DNA of 64,000 nt from Streptomyces antimicrobicus (GTDB lineage Bacteria; Actinomycetota; Actinomycetes; Streptomycetales; Streptomycetaceae), in the NCBI RefSeq assembly GCF_020532625.1, contig NZ_JAJAUY010000007.1:1-64000 (forward strand). The letters are read 5' to 3'. Both the position numbers and the translations under genes were made by a program. The notes beneath the pieces are model-generated. The model worked only from the letters and a program-made list of their open reading frames with translations, was not told where the DNA came from and ran no database searches. This document shows positions 17,672 to 25,708 of this stretch, piece after piece (the stretch's first letter is position 1; each line of letters opens with the position of its first letter).

Positions 17672-18241
17672 ATGGCGCTCGACCACGCGATCCTCGTGTC
17701 CCTGCTGGAGCAGCCCGGCTCCGGCTACGAGCTGGCCCGGCGGTTCGAGCGGTCCATCGGCTACTTCTGGACCGCCACCCACCAGCAGATCTACCGGGTG
17801 CTGGCGCGCATGGAGCGCGACGGCCTGCTCGCCGTCCGCGCCGTGCCCCAGCAGGGCCGCCCGGACAAGAAGGAGTACTCCGTCGCCGCACCCGGCCGCG
17901 CCGCCCTCGCCCGGTGGCTGCACGAGCCGGTCGAGCCGGAGAGCCTGCGCCACGACCTGGCCGTCAAGATCCGCGGGGCGGCGTTCGACGACCCGGCCGC
18001 GCTGATCGGCGAGGTCGAGCGGCACCGCCAGGTGCACAGCGACCGCCTGGCCCACTACCTCGCCGGCGAACACCGCGACTTCACCGGCCCCGACGCCCCG
18101 GCCCCCCTCGACGCCGGTCAGGAGCTCCAGCACGCGGTGCTGCGCGGCGGCATCGCGTACGAGCGGATGACCGTCGCCTGGCTCGACGACGTCCTCGCCA
18201 CCCTGCGCCGGATCGGCGGCCCGTCCGCACCGGACGCCTGA
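17672..18241 (+). CDS. PadR family transcriptional regulator
   Basis: A 189-residue repressor. The N-terminal winged helix is typical of PadR: MALDHAILVSLLEQPGSGYELARRF, then 'HQQIYRVLARMERDGLL' and the wing QQGRPDKKEYSVAAPGR. The C-terminal half is the Vir_act_alpha_C helical dimerisation part. PadR proteins release DNA on binding small phenolic or other ligands. It lies between a 20-bp palindrome and the acyl-CoA dehydrogenase gene 57 bases downstream, which is the likely target. ATG at 17672. Confidence 0.93.
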   Translation: MALDHAILVSLLEQPGSGYELARRFERSIGYFWTATHQQIYRVLARMERDGLLAVRAVPQQGRPDKKEYSVAAPGRAALARWLHEPVEPESLRHDLAVKIRGAAFDDPAALIGEVERHRQVHSDRLAHYLAGEHRDFTGPDAPAPLDAGQELQHAVLRGGIAYERMTVAWLDDVLATLRRIGGPSAPDA

Positions 18242-18298
18242 CCGCCCCCTGCGCGGCACCCCTGCCCACCCCTCTACCTGCGAAAAGGCGGACCTCCC

Positions 18299-20023
18299 AT
18301 GGCCGACCCCCTCCTGTTCAACCCGCACACCTACGACCCGGCGCACTTCGACGCGGAGACCCGCCGGCTGCTGCGCGCCACCGTCGACTGGTTCGAGGCG
18401 CGCGGCAAGCGCCGGCTGATCGAGGACTACCGCTCCCGCGCCTGGCTGGCCGACTTCCTCGCCTTCGCCGCCGAGGAGCGCCTGTTCGCCACCTTCCTCA
18501 CCCCGGCCTCCGCCGCGCGCGAGAAGGACCAGCGCTGGGACACCGCCCGGATCGCCGCCCTCAACGAGATATTCGGCTTCTACGGCCTGGACTACTGGTA
18601 CGCCTGGCAGGTGACGATCCTCGGCCTCGGCCCGGTCTGGCAGAGCGGCAACGCCGCCGCCCGCGAGCGCGCCGCCGAACTCCTGTCCCAGGGCGAGGTG
18701 TTCGCCTTCGGCCTGTCCGAGAAGACCCACGGCGCCGACATCTACTCCACCGACATGCTGCTGGAGCCCGACGGCGACGGCGGCTTCCGCGCCACCGGCT
18801 CCAAGTACTACATCGGCAACGGCAACGCGGCCGGTCTGGTCTCCGTCTTCGGCCGCCGCACCGACATGGAGGGCCCGGACGCGTACGTCTTCTTCGCCGC
18901 CGACAGCCGCCACCCGGACTACCACCTCGTCAAGAACGTCGTGGACTCCTCCAAGTACGTCAGCGAGTTCCGGCTGGAGAACTACCCGGTCGCCGCCGAG
19001 GACGTCCTGCACACCGGCCGCGCCGCCTTCGACGCCGCCCTGAACACCGTCAACGTCGGCAAGTTCAACCTGTGCACCGCGTCCATCGGCATCTGCGAGC
19101 ACGCGATGTACGAGGCCGTCACCCACGCCCACAACCGCGTCCTCTACGGCCGCCCGGTCACGGCCTTCCCGCACGTGCGCCGGGAGCTGGCCGACGCCTA
19201 CGTCCGGCTGGTCGGCATGAAGCTCTTCAGCGACCGCGCCGTGGACTACTTCCGCTCGGCCGGCCCCGACGACCGCCGCTACCTGCTCTTCAACCCGATG
19301 ACGAAGATGAAGGTGACCACCGAGGGCGAGAAGGTCATCGACCTCATGTGGGACGTCATCGCCGCCAAGGGCTTCGAGAAGGACAACTACTTCGCCCAGG
19401 CGGCCGTCGAGATCCGCGGCCTGCCCAAGCTGGAGGGCACCGTCCACGTCAACCTGGCGCTGATCCTCAAGTTCATGCGCAACCACCTGCTGGAGCCGGT
19501 CGAGTACCCGGCCGTGCCCAGCCGGCTGGACGCGGCCGACGACGACTTCCTCTTCCGCCAGGGCCCGGCCCGCGGCCTCGGCTCGGTCCGCTTCCACGAC
19601 TGGCGCCCCGCCTTCGACGCGTACGCCGCCGTGCCGAACGTGGCCCGGTTCCGTGAGCAGGCCGACGCCCTGTGCGCCTTCGTCACCACCATGGCGCCCG
19701 ACGAGGCGCAGAGCCGCGACCTGGACTTCCTGCTCTCCGTCGGCCAGCTGTTCGCCCTCGTGGTGCACGCCCAGCTGATCCTGGAGCAGGCCCGCCTGAC
19801 GGACCTCGACCAGGACGTCCTCGACGAGCTGTTCGCCGTCCTCGTCCGCGACTTCTCCGGGCACGCCGTCGAACTGCACGGCAAGGACTCCGCCACCGAG
19901 GACCAGCAGCGCTGGGCCCTCGGCGCGGTCCGCCGCCCGGTCGTCGACGAGGCGCGCTCGGCGCGGGTGTGGGCCCGCGTCGAGGCGCTGTCCGGTGCCT
20001 ACGAGATGGCGCCCGGCAACTGA
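18299..20023 (+). CDS. Acyl-CoA dehydrogenase family flavoprotein
   Basis: A 574-residue protein with the acyl-CoA dehydrogenase/oxidase fold: the FAD-contacting middle strand 'FAFGLSEKTHGADIYSTDM', TGSKYYIGNGNAAGLVSVF, and a C-terminal helical bundle ('FNLCTASIGICEHAMYEAV', RVLYGRPVTAFPHVRRELADAY). It is longer than the usual 380-400 residues because of an extra C-terminal helical region of about 120 residues, as in some long-chain or multi-domain members. The substrate is unknown. Preceded by a PadR gene and operator. Its last 25 bases overlap the convergent galK end. Confidence 0.9.
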   Translation: MADPLLFNPHTYDPAHFDAETRRLLRATVDWFEARGKRRLIEDYRSRAWLADFLAFAAEERLFATFLTPASAAREKDQRWDTARIAALNEIFGFYGLDYWYAWQVTILGLGPVWQSGNAAARERAAELLSQGEVFAFGLSEKTHGADIYSTDMLLEPDGDGGFRATGSKYYIGNGNAAGLVSVFGRRTDMEGPDAYVFFAADSRHPDYHLVKNVVDSSKYVSEFRLENYPVAAEDVLHTGRAAFDAALNTVNVGKFNLCTASIGICEHAMYEAVTHAHNRVLYGRPVTAFPHVRRELADAYVRLVGMKLFSDRAVDYFRSAGPDDRRYLLFNPMTKMKVTTEGEKVIDLMWDVIAAKGFEKDNYFAQAAVEIRGLPKLEGTVHVNLALILKFMRNHLLEPVEYPAVPSRLDAADDDFLFRQGPARGLGSVRFHDWRPAFDAYAAVPNVARFREQADALCAFVTTMAPDEAQSRDLDFLLSVGQLFALVVHAQLILEQARLTDLDQDVLDELFAVLVRDFSGHAVELHGKDSATEDQQRWALGAVRRPVVDEARSARVWARVEALSGAYEMAPGN

Positions 20024-21291
20024 TCCGAGGGGCCGGGCCGGGTTCCCCCGACGGGACCCGGCCCGGCTCGGTCCAGGCGGCCCGCACCCGCCGAGGGGAC
20101 GGCCTCCAGCACGGCGGGCGCGGCGAAACCGGCCGCCGCGAACGCCTCCGCGACGGCCGCCGCCACCGCCGGGGCGGCCGCCGCCGGGACCAGGGCGATC
20201 ACCGAGCCGCCGAAGCCGCCGCCCGTCATCCGGGCGCCCAGGGCGCCCGCGGCCACGGCCGTGTCCACCGCGAGGTCGGTCTCCGGGCACGAGACCCGGT
20301 AGTCGTCGCGCAGCGAGGCGTGCCCGGCGGTCAGCACCGGGCCCAGGGCCTCCGGTTCGCCCGCCGCGAGGCGGGCGACGGCCTGCTCCACCCGGGCGTT
20401 CTCGGTGACCACGTGCCGCACCAGCGGGACCAGCTCGGCCGGGAGCGCGGCCAGGGCGGCGGGGAGCTCCGGCTCCGTCAGGTCCCGCAGGGCCCCGAGC
20501 CCCAGCAGCTTCGCCGCGCGTTCGCAGCCCGCGCGCAGGGCGGCGTACGCCCCGTCGGCCAGGTCGTGCTGGACCCGGGTGTCGAGCACCAGCAGCCGCA
20601 GCCCGTGGCCGGTGAGGTCGAACGGGACCTGGCGGACCTCCAGGCTGCGGCTGTCGAGGTGCAGGGCGTGGCCCTCGGCGCTGCAGACCGAGGCCATCTG
20701 GTCCATGACGCCGCACGGCACCCCGGCGAAGGCGTTCTCCGCGTACTGGGCCACCCGCGCCAGCTCCGGCCGCTCCAGGCCCAGCCCGTACAGCTCGTCG
20801 TAGGCGACGGCCACCGCGCACTCCAGGGCCGCCGAGGACGAGAGGCCGGCCCCGGTGGGGACCGTGCTGTCCAGGTACAGGTCGGCGCCGCCGACCGGCA
20901 GCCCCCGCTCGCGCAGCGCCCACACCACGCCCGCCGGGTAGCGGGCCCAGCCGGGCACCGCACCCGGGGCGAGCTCCGCCACCCGCAGCTGGGTGGTCCG
21001 GCCGTCGCCCTGGGCGCTGTGCAGCCGCAGCAGGCCGTCGGCGCGGCGGCGGGCCGCCAGCACCGTGCGCTGCGGCAGGGCCATGGGCAGGGCGAAGCCG
21101 TCGTTGTAGTCGGTGTGCTCGCCGATCAGGTTGACCCGGCCCGGCGCGGCCCAGACGCCGTGGGGGGCCCGGCCGTGGATCCGTTCGAACTCCCGGCGGA
21201 CGGCGGTGGTGTCGGGCGCCGCCGGCTGCCGGGGCGCGGGGTCCGAGTGGCGGGAGGGACGCGAGGGGTGCGAGGGGGCGGCCGGGGTCAT
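19999..21291 (-). CDS. galK: Galactokinase
   Basis: A 430-residue GHMP kinase that phosphorylates galactose at C1 in the Leloir pathway. The galactokinase signature 'APGRVNLIGEHTDYNDGFALP' lies near residue 50, the ATP loop PTGAGLSSSAALE near residue 145, and the third motif RMTGGGFGGSVIAL near residue 375. The Ala/Pro/Ser-rich first 25 residues are specific to this protein. The ATG at 21291 overlaps the galT stop (ATGA), so both are translated together. It ends inside the end of the opposing acyl-CoA dehydrogenase gene (25 bases shared). Confidence 0.96.
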   Translation of the reverse strand: MTPAAPSHPSRPSRHSDPAPRQPAAPDTTAVRREFERIHGRAPHGVWAAPGRVNLIGEHTDYNDGFALPMALPQRTVLAARRRADGLLRLHSAQGDGRTTQLRVAELAPGAVPGWARYPAGVVWALRERGLPVGGADLYLDSTVPTGAGLSSSAALECAVAVAYDELYGLGLERPELARVAQYAENAFAGVPCGVMDQMASVCSAEGHALHLDSRSLEVRQVPFDLTGHGLRLLVLDTRVQHDLADGAYAALRAGCERAAKLLGLGALRDLTEPELPAALAALPAELVPLVRHVVTENARVEQAVARLAAGEPEALGPVLTAGHASLRDDYRVSCPETDLAVDTAVAAGALGARMTGGGFGGSVIALVPAAAAPAVAAAVAEAFAAAGFAAPAVLEAVPSAGAGRLDRAGPGPVGGTRPGPSDQLPGAIS

Positions 21292-22316
21292 CGGACCTCC
21301 CGCAGGCGCTGCGCGGCCGCCTCCGGGGCCACGTCGTTCATGAACGCGTCCATGCCGGACTCCGTCCCGGCCAGGTACTTGAGCTTGTCGGCGGTCCGCC
21401 GGACGGTGAACAGCTCCAGGTGCAGCGCCAGTTCCTCGCCGCCGGTCACCGGGGCCTGGTGCCAGGCGGAGATGTACGGGGTGGGGTCCGCCAGCCCGAA
21501 GAGCCGGTCGAAGCGGCGCACCAGCTCCAGGTAGAGGCCCGGGAACTCGGCCCGTTCCGCCTCGTCCAGCGCGGTCAGGTCCGGGACCCGGCGGTGCGGG
21601 TAGAGGTGCACCTCGTACGGCCAGCGGGCGGCGTACGGCACGAACGCGGTCCAGTGCTCCCCGGCCAGGACCACGCGCGCGGTGGCGGCGCGGGCCTCGG
21701 CGAGCAGGTCCTCGAAGAGGTTCCGGCCGGTCGCGGCGCGGTGCCCGGCCGCCGCCGCGAGGTGCTTGGCGGTGCGCGGGGTGACGGTGGAGAAGGCGTA
21801 GATCTGCCCGTGCGGGTGGGGCTGGGTCACGCCGATCTCGCTGCCGCGGTTCTCGAAGACGTAGACCTGCCGCACCCCGGGCCGGGCGGAGAGTTCCGCG
21901 GTGCGGTCGGTCCAGGCGTCCAGGACCAGCCGGGCCCGCTCCGGGCCGAGGTCGGCGAAGCCCGCGCCGTGCTCGGGGGTGAAGCACACGACCTCGCAGC
22001 GGCCGGCAGCGCCGGAGAGGGAGGGGAAACGGTTCTCGAAGACCGCCACCTCGTAGTCGGCCGCCGGGATCTCGGTCGGCCGGCCCGCCCGGGACGGGCA
22101 CAGCGGGCAGTCGTCCGCGGGCGGGTGGTAGGTCCGGGTCTGCCGGTGGGCGGCGATCGTCACCCAGTCCCCGGTGGCCGGGTCGCGGCGCAGCTCGGGC
22201 AGGCTCTCGACGCGGTCGAGCGGCCGCTCGTCCTTGGCCTCGCGGTCCCGGCCGGGGGCGCTGTCGTAGTAGATGAGCTCGCGGCCGTCCGCGAGCTCGG
22301 TGACGGTCCGGTGCAC
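21288..22316 (-). CDS. galT: Galactose-1-phosphate uridylyltransferase
   Basis: A 342-residue HIT-superfamily enzyme exchanging galactose-1-phosphate with UDP-glucose. The active-site HPH triad is in 'GSEIGVTQPHPHGQIYAF', the zinc-type motif CPLCPSRAGRP is near residue 70, and a later 'SAWHQAPV' His motif is present. The GTG at 22316 starts the gene; upstream sequence in frame is not protein-like. It is the first gene of galT-galK; no galE is in the window. It is divergent from the NGWQ peptide gene, with a shared 245-base control region. Confidence 0.95.
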   Translation of the reverse strand: MHRTVTELADGRELIYYDSAPGRDREAKDERPLDRVESLPELRRDPATGDWVTIAAHRQTRTYHPPADDCPLCPSRAGRPTEIPAADYEVAVFENRFPSLSGAAGRCEVVCFTPEHGAGFADLGPERARLVLDAWTDRTAELSARPGVRQVYVFENRGSEIGVTQPHPHGQIYAFSTVTPRTAKHLAAAAGHRAATGRNLFEDLLAEARAATARVVLAGEHWTAFVPYAARWPYEVHLYPHRRVPDLTALDEAERAEFPGLYLELVRRFDRLFGLADPTPYISAWHQAPVTGGEELALHLELFTVRRTADKLKYLAGTESGMDAFMNDVAPEAAAQRLREVR

Positions 22317-22561
22317 GGCAGTCCTCGCCTGGGTGAGTCGTGGAGTTCGCTGGCCGCGGCCCAGGATACGGCCGTCGGGGCCGCGGCCCACCTGCCGGGC
22401 CGGGGCGGCACCTGCCGCGGACCACCTCCCCGCCGCCGGGGCGTGGCAGCAAACTGCACGGGCCGGGCAGCTAGCTGGCATCGGCAGCCATTGGTGCGCG
22501 CCCGTCCGGCTGGCAGATTTCTGTCTGTCACCGCAAGCGCCCACCACTTCGGAGGAAACCG
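22317..22561. promoter_or_regulatory. Divergent control region of galT and the NGWQ peptide gene
   Basis: A 245-base gap. Near the peptide gene it holds a perfect 10-bp palindrome CAGCTAGCTG (22468-22477) and several GGCAG words spaced 17-28 bases (near 22445, 22465, 22483 and 22511), which could bind a regulator such as the LuxR-type protein encoded 1.6 kb away. A strong ribosome site GGAGGA lies five bases before the peptide ATG. No certain -10/-35 pair was identified. Confidence 0.4.
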
Positions 22562-22765
22562 ATGAACGCCCAGCTCAGCGCCCGCGCCAAGGCCGCCGCC
22601 ACGCTGTTCGGCCTGTGTACGGCAGCCGCCCTCGCGGTGGCCGGGGCCGAGCGGGCCGGCGTACAGGCCGACAACGGTTGGCAGAACGCCCCGGCCACCG
22701 TCGTCCTCGCCGACAACGGCTGGCAGTCCGCCACGCTGGACGAGACCGAGAACGGCTGGCAGTGA
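22562..22765 (+). CDS. Small secreted-type peptide with three NGWQ repeats
   Basis: A 67-residue peptide not assigned to a known family. Residues 1-29 look like a secretion signal: Arg/Lys near the start, then a hydrophobic run (ATLFGLCTAAALAVAGA). The rest carries the same pentapeptide three times: DNGWQ at 37-41, DNGWQ at 51-55 and ENGWQ at 63-67, the last one being the exact C-terminus. The copies are spaced 14 and 12 residues, and the first two are preceded by Ala. This layout resembles a precursor cut into several short peptides. An excellent ribosome site (GGAGGA, five bases) supports real translation. Its stop overlaps the next gene's GTG. No modifying enzyme, protease or exporter is adjacent. 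Confidence 0.85.
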   Translation: MNAQLSARAKAAATLFGLCTAAALAVAGAERAGVQADNGWQNAPATVVLADNGWQSATLDETENGWQ

Positions 22766-23121
22766 CCGCCGGCCTGGATCACCGCGCGTCCGTGGAGGCC
22801 CGGCAGATCGAGCTGGTGGCGCGCGCGGGTTCGCCGGAGGCCGCCGAGGGCGCCCTGCTGAGCGCCGTACGCTGGTTGGCGCTGCTGCCGGCGCAGTGGC
22901 GGGCGGAGTTGCACGGGCTCGCCGACGACGGCCTGTCGATCGCGCTGCGCTTCTCGCGGGAGCGGGAGGTGCCGGTCGCCCGCGCGTGCGCGGACGCCCG
23001 GCGGGCGCTGGACGATCCGGCGCTGGACGGCTGGGAACTCGTGGCCTGCCGCGAGGTCGGCGCCGGGGGCGCCCGCGGCGACCATGTCCGCGACGGCGGC
23101 GCCCGCGACGACGGCGCGTGA
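22762..23121 (+). CDS. Uncharacterised 119-residue protein coupled to the NGWQ peptide
   Basis: Starts at a GTG overlapping the peptide gene stop (GTGA), so its translation is coupled to that of the NGWQ peptide. Residues 1-95 are a compact alpha/beta-looking sequence with an Ala/Leu-rich helix (EGALLSAVRWLALLPAQWRA), a strand DGLSIALRF and another DGWELVACREV. The last 20 residues are low-complexity Gly/Asp/Arg. There is no signal peptide or membrane segment and no cysteine cluster. I do not recognise a family. Possible roles, all inference: chaperone, immunity or processing partner for the peptide. Confidence 0.7.
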   Translation: MTAGLDHRASVEARQIELVARAGSPEAAEGALLSAVRWLALLPAQWRAELHGLADDGLSIALRFSREREVPVARACADARRALDDPALDGWELVACREVGAGGARGDHVRDGGARDDGA

Positions 23122-23149
23122 CCGCGCACGCGGCGCCGGTGAACGGAAC

Positions 23150-23185
23150 AGGGCCTGACCCACTGGGTGACAGTGGTCAGGCCCT
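23150..23185. terminator. Bidirectional terminator hairpin
   Basis: An inverted repeat AGGGCCTGACC / GGTCAGGCCCT (11 bp) extended inward by CAC-type pairs after one bulged C, with a seven-base loop, followed on the plus strand by CTTTG. It lies between the convergent 119-residue protein gene and the LuxR-type regulator gene and should end both transcripts. Confidence 0.85.
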
Positions 23186-23222
23186 CTTTGTCGTGTGCGC
23201 GCGGTGCGGGAGCCGGATCCGG

Positions 23223-24212
23223 CTACATCCAGCCGCGCTCCTTGGCGAGGACGGCGGCCTGGAAGCGGTTCGACGCCCCGAGCCGGAGCAGCAGTTCGGC
23301 GACGTGCCGGCGGAAGGTGCGGATGGAGATGCCCATTTCCCGGGCGGCGATCTCGTCCTTGTCGAACAGGGTCAGCAGGGTCAGGACCTCGCGTTCGGTG
23401 TCGGTGATGCCGTCCGCGGTGTCCTGCGCGTCGCGGCCCGGGAGCGGTTCGGCCGAGGCCCACACCTTCTCGAACAGGGCGACCATGTTGGAGACGAGCC
23501 CGCTCTGCCGGACCAGCAGCGCCCCGCGGGCGCTGTCCGAGGGGTCCAGGGGCACCACGGCGGTGGCCCGGTCGTAGATGACCATGCGGTCCATGACCTT
23601 CTCCACCGTGCGGAACTCCGCCCCCAGTTCGGCCATTTCGTGCAGATAGGCGCGCGTGGCCGGATCCTCCAGGGCTGTGCGCAGGACCACCGTCCGCAGG
23701 GTGATCCCGCGCCTGATACATCGAAGGTCGAGCGGGCGGGCCGCCTCGATGAAGGCGGGGGTGAGGGGCCCGTCGGGCTGGAGGGCGAACATCTCCTTGC
23801 GGGCGAAGAAGGCCAGGTCGTCCAGGCGGGCCCGGATCTCGTCCAGCCCGTCGATCCGTTCGATCCCGCTGGGCGGGGTGTCGGCGGGGGCGTCCCCGGC
23901 CCGGGCCTGCTCCACGAGCTCGGGGATCACCGAGCGCACCGAGGCGACCTGCCGGAGCTGCTCGTTGAGCTCCTCCAGCCGTTGCTCGATCAGGCGCTCG
24001 ATCCCCAGCACCGGGTCGATCGGCACCACCCGGCCCTCCGCCGCCACCCGGAGCAGCTTGTACCGGCACAGGCTGCGCAGGGCCTCGTCCGCCTCCTCCC
24101 GGCTGATGCCGAGGCGCTGACCGAGCGTTTCCGGACGTCCGCGCGGGCTGCGCAGGAAGTGCCGGTAGACGGTTTCCTCCCTCGGGCTCAGGCCCAGGCT
24201 CATCAAACTCAC
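23223..24212 (-). CDS. TrmB/LuxR-type transcriptional regulator
   Basis: A 329-residue regulator. The first 75 residues form a TrmB-like winged helix (LSPREETVYRHFL, LGQRLGISREEADEALRSL). A coiled segment follows (ERLIEQRLEELNEQLRQV), then a middle effector-type domain of about 150 residues. The C-terminus is a LuxR helix-turn-helix (TDTEREVLTLL, EIAAREMGISIRTFRRHVAELL). It has no phosphoacceptor receiver or nucleotide-binding domain. The GTG at 24212 is chosen for GGGGGAG eight bases upstream; an upstream GTG (24233) is possible. It lies 97 bases after the hydroxyacid dehydrogenase gene of the NRPS cluster on the same strand and faces the NGWQ peptide genes, so it may control either. Confidence 0.88.
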   Translation of the reverse strand: MSLMSLGLSPREETVYRHFLRSPRGRPETLGQRLGISREEADEALRSLCRYKLLRVAAEGRVVPIDPVLGIERLIEQRLEELNEQLRQVASVRSVIPELVEQARAGDAPADTPPSGIERIDGLDEIRARLDDLAFFARKEMFALQPDGPLTPAFIEAARPLDLRCIRRGITLRTVVLRTALEDPATRAYLHEMAELGAEFRTVEKVMDRMVIYDRATAVVPLDPSDSARGALLVRQSGLVSNMVALFEKVWASAEPLPGRDAQDTADGITDTEREVLTLLTLFDKDEIAAREMGISIRTFRRHVAELLLRLGASNRFQAAVLAKERGWM

Positions 24213-24309
24213 GGTGTGCTCTCCCCCTGACACGACGCCGTTGATGCGGCGTCATGCTACCCGAAGGAGGCGATTTTCGGATATCTGTTTCCGCATCGTG
24301 GAATTCGAG

Positions 24310-25251
24310 TCAGGCGGTGAGCCGGAGCCGGTCCACCGGGGCGAGCACCTGGTCGAGCAGTTCGACCACCCGCTCCCCGATGCGCCGTTGCGCCTCCCGG
24401 GTCAGGGCCCCGATGTGCGGGGTCAGCACGACGTTGTCCAGCGCGGCCAGCTCCGTCGGCGCCCCCTCCCGGGCCAGCACGTCGGTGGCCGCGCCCGCGA
24501 GCTCGCCCCGGCGCAGCGCGGCCAGCAGCGCCTCCTCGTCCACCGTGCCGCCCCGCGAGACGTTCACCAGGTACGCCTGCGGCTTCATCAGGGCCAGCTC
24601 CCGCCGGCCGATCAGGTTCCGGGTGCCCGCCGTCAGGGGTACGGAGAGGCAGACGACGTCGGCCGCCGGGAGCAGCTCCGCCAGTGGCACCAGCCGGATG
24701 CCCCGCGCGGCCAGCTGCCGGGCGCGGTCCTCCCCGGGACGGGCGACCGCGACGACGACGTCCATGCCGAACCCCTGGGCCAGGGAGGCGATCCGCGAAC
24801 CGATCCCGCCGAAGCCGACCAGCCCCAGGGTCTTCCCGCGCAGCTCGCAGCCCAGCAGGCCCTGCTTGTGCCACACGGTGGACCGGGTGTGCCGGTCGCC
24901 CACGACGATCCGCCGGCACACCGCCAGCATCAGCCCGAGCGCGAGCTCGGCCACCGCGTCGCTCGACCCGCCCGGCACGTTACGGACCTCCACCCCGGCC
25001 CGGGCGGCCGCGGCCAGGTCGATGTTGTCCAGCCCCACCCCGGCCCGGATCACCGCGCGCAGCCGCGGGGCCGCCGCGATCACCTCCTCGGTGACCCGGA
25101 CACCGGCCCGCAGCACCAGCGCGTCGGCGGTCCGGGCCAGCCGGACCAGCTGCTCGGGCGCGGGCCTGGGGCTCAGCTCGACCTGGTAGCGGCGGCGCAG
25201 GTCGGCCAGTGCCTCGGGGTGGATCGGGTCCACCATCAGGACGCGGGCCAT
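24310..25251 (-). CDS. D-2-hydroxyacid dehydrogenase (3-phosphoglycerate dehydrogenase-like)
   Basis: A 313-residue NAD-dependent oxidoreductase of the SerA/D-lactate family. The nucleotide motif is LGLVGFGGIGSRIASL near residue 142; the catalytic Arg lies in NVSRGGTVDEEALL and the His in LTPHIGALT. It lacks the C-terminal ACT/ASB domains of housekeeping SerA and is thus of the short type seen in secondary metabolism. Its ATG shares one base with the stop of the free carrier protein gene (TGATG). This suggests it oxidises or reduces a 2-hydroxy/2-keto acid for the NRPS pathway, possibly carrier-bound. Last gene of the minus NRPS operon. Confidence 0.9.
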   Translation of the reverse strand: MARVLMVDPIHPEALADLRRRYQVELSPRPAPEQLVRLARTADALVLRAGVRVTEEVIAAAPRLRAVIRAGVGLDNIDLAAAARAGVEVRNVPGGSSDAVAELALGLMLAVCRRIVVGDRHTRSTVWHKQGLLGCELRGKTLGLVGFGGIGSRIASLAQGFGMDVVVAVARPGEDRARQLAARGIRLVPLAELLPAADVVCLSVPLTAGTRNLIGRRELALMKPQAYLVNVSRGGTVDEEALLAALRRGELAGAATDVLAREGAPTELAALDNVVLTPHIGALTREAQRRIGERVVELLDQVLAPVDRLRLTA

Positions 25252-25553
25252 CAGGCGGCCCGTACCAGGGCGGGGGCCGCGACCGGGGCGGCGGCGCGGA
25301 CCAGCGCGGCGAACTCGGCCAGCGTGTCGGTGTCGAAGACCTGGTCGGCGGTCGGCCGGAAGCCGAGGAGCCGCTCCACCCCGCCGCAGATCCGGACGGC
25401 GAGCATCGACGTGCCGCCCATCTCGAAGAAGTTGTCGTCGCGGCCGAGCGGGCGCACCTGGAGGGCCTCCTCCCACAGCCGGACCACGGCGGCCTCGGTC
25501 TCGTCGAGGGCGGGCACGGCGGGCGCGTCGGTGAACAGCGAACGGTCGTCCAT
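25251..25553 (-). CDS. Stand-alone peptidyl carrier protein
   Basis: A 100-residue carrier protein. The phosphopantetheine attachment site is in NFFEMGGTSMLAVRI (Ser after GGT), typical of a PCP/aryl-carrier domain, flanked by helices LDETEAAVVRLWEEAL and TLAEFAALVRAA. It is not fused to any adenylation or condensation domain, so it must be charged in trans, perhaps by the free adenylation enzyme at 35.5 kb. The GGT-S variant instead of GGD-S is shared with the carrier domain fused to the glutamate kinase, and differs from the two NRPS PCPs (GGDS), suggesting both GGTS carriers are served by the same partner. It sits 155 bases after the MFS gene. Confidence 0.93.
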   Translation of the reverse strand: MDDRSLFTDAPAVPALDETEAAVVRLWEEALQVRPLGRDDNFFEMGGTSMLAVRICGGVERLLGFRPTADQVFDTDTLAEFAALVRAAAPVAAPALVRAA

Positions 25554-25577
25554 GAGGTGCTCCAGAGTGTCGTAGGG

Positions 25578-25670
25578 CGAAGGAAGGAGAGGAAGGGGCG
25601 GGAGAGCGAGAAGGGAGGAGAGAGCGGGAGAAGCGGGAGAAGCAGGAGATGTGGGAGAAGCGGGAGATTC
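25578..25670. repeat. Purine-rich tract with imperfect GGGAGAAGC repeats
   Basis: The plus strand here is almost all A and G, with GCGGGAGAAG-like words repeated four to five times at 9-bp to 18-bp steps. It lies in the 155-base gap between the MFS and carrier protein genes, so the transcript is pyrimidine-rich ahead of the carrier protein start. No promoter or terminator is evident. It could be a slippage-generated spacer. Confidence 0.6.
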
Positions 25671-25708
25671 AGTGGAGCCAGGGGTGTGCGGGCCGGTCGC
25701 CAGGCCGG

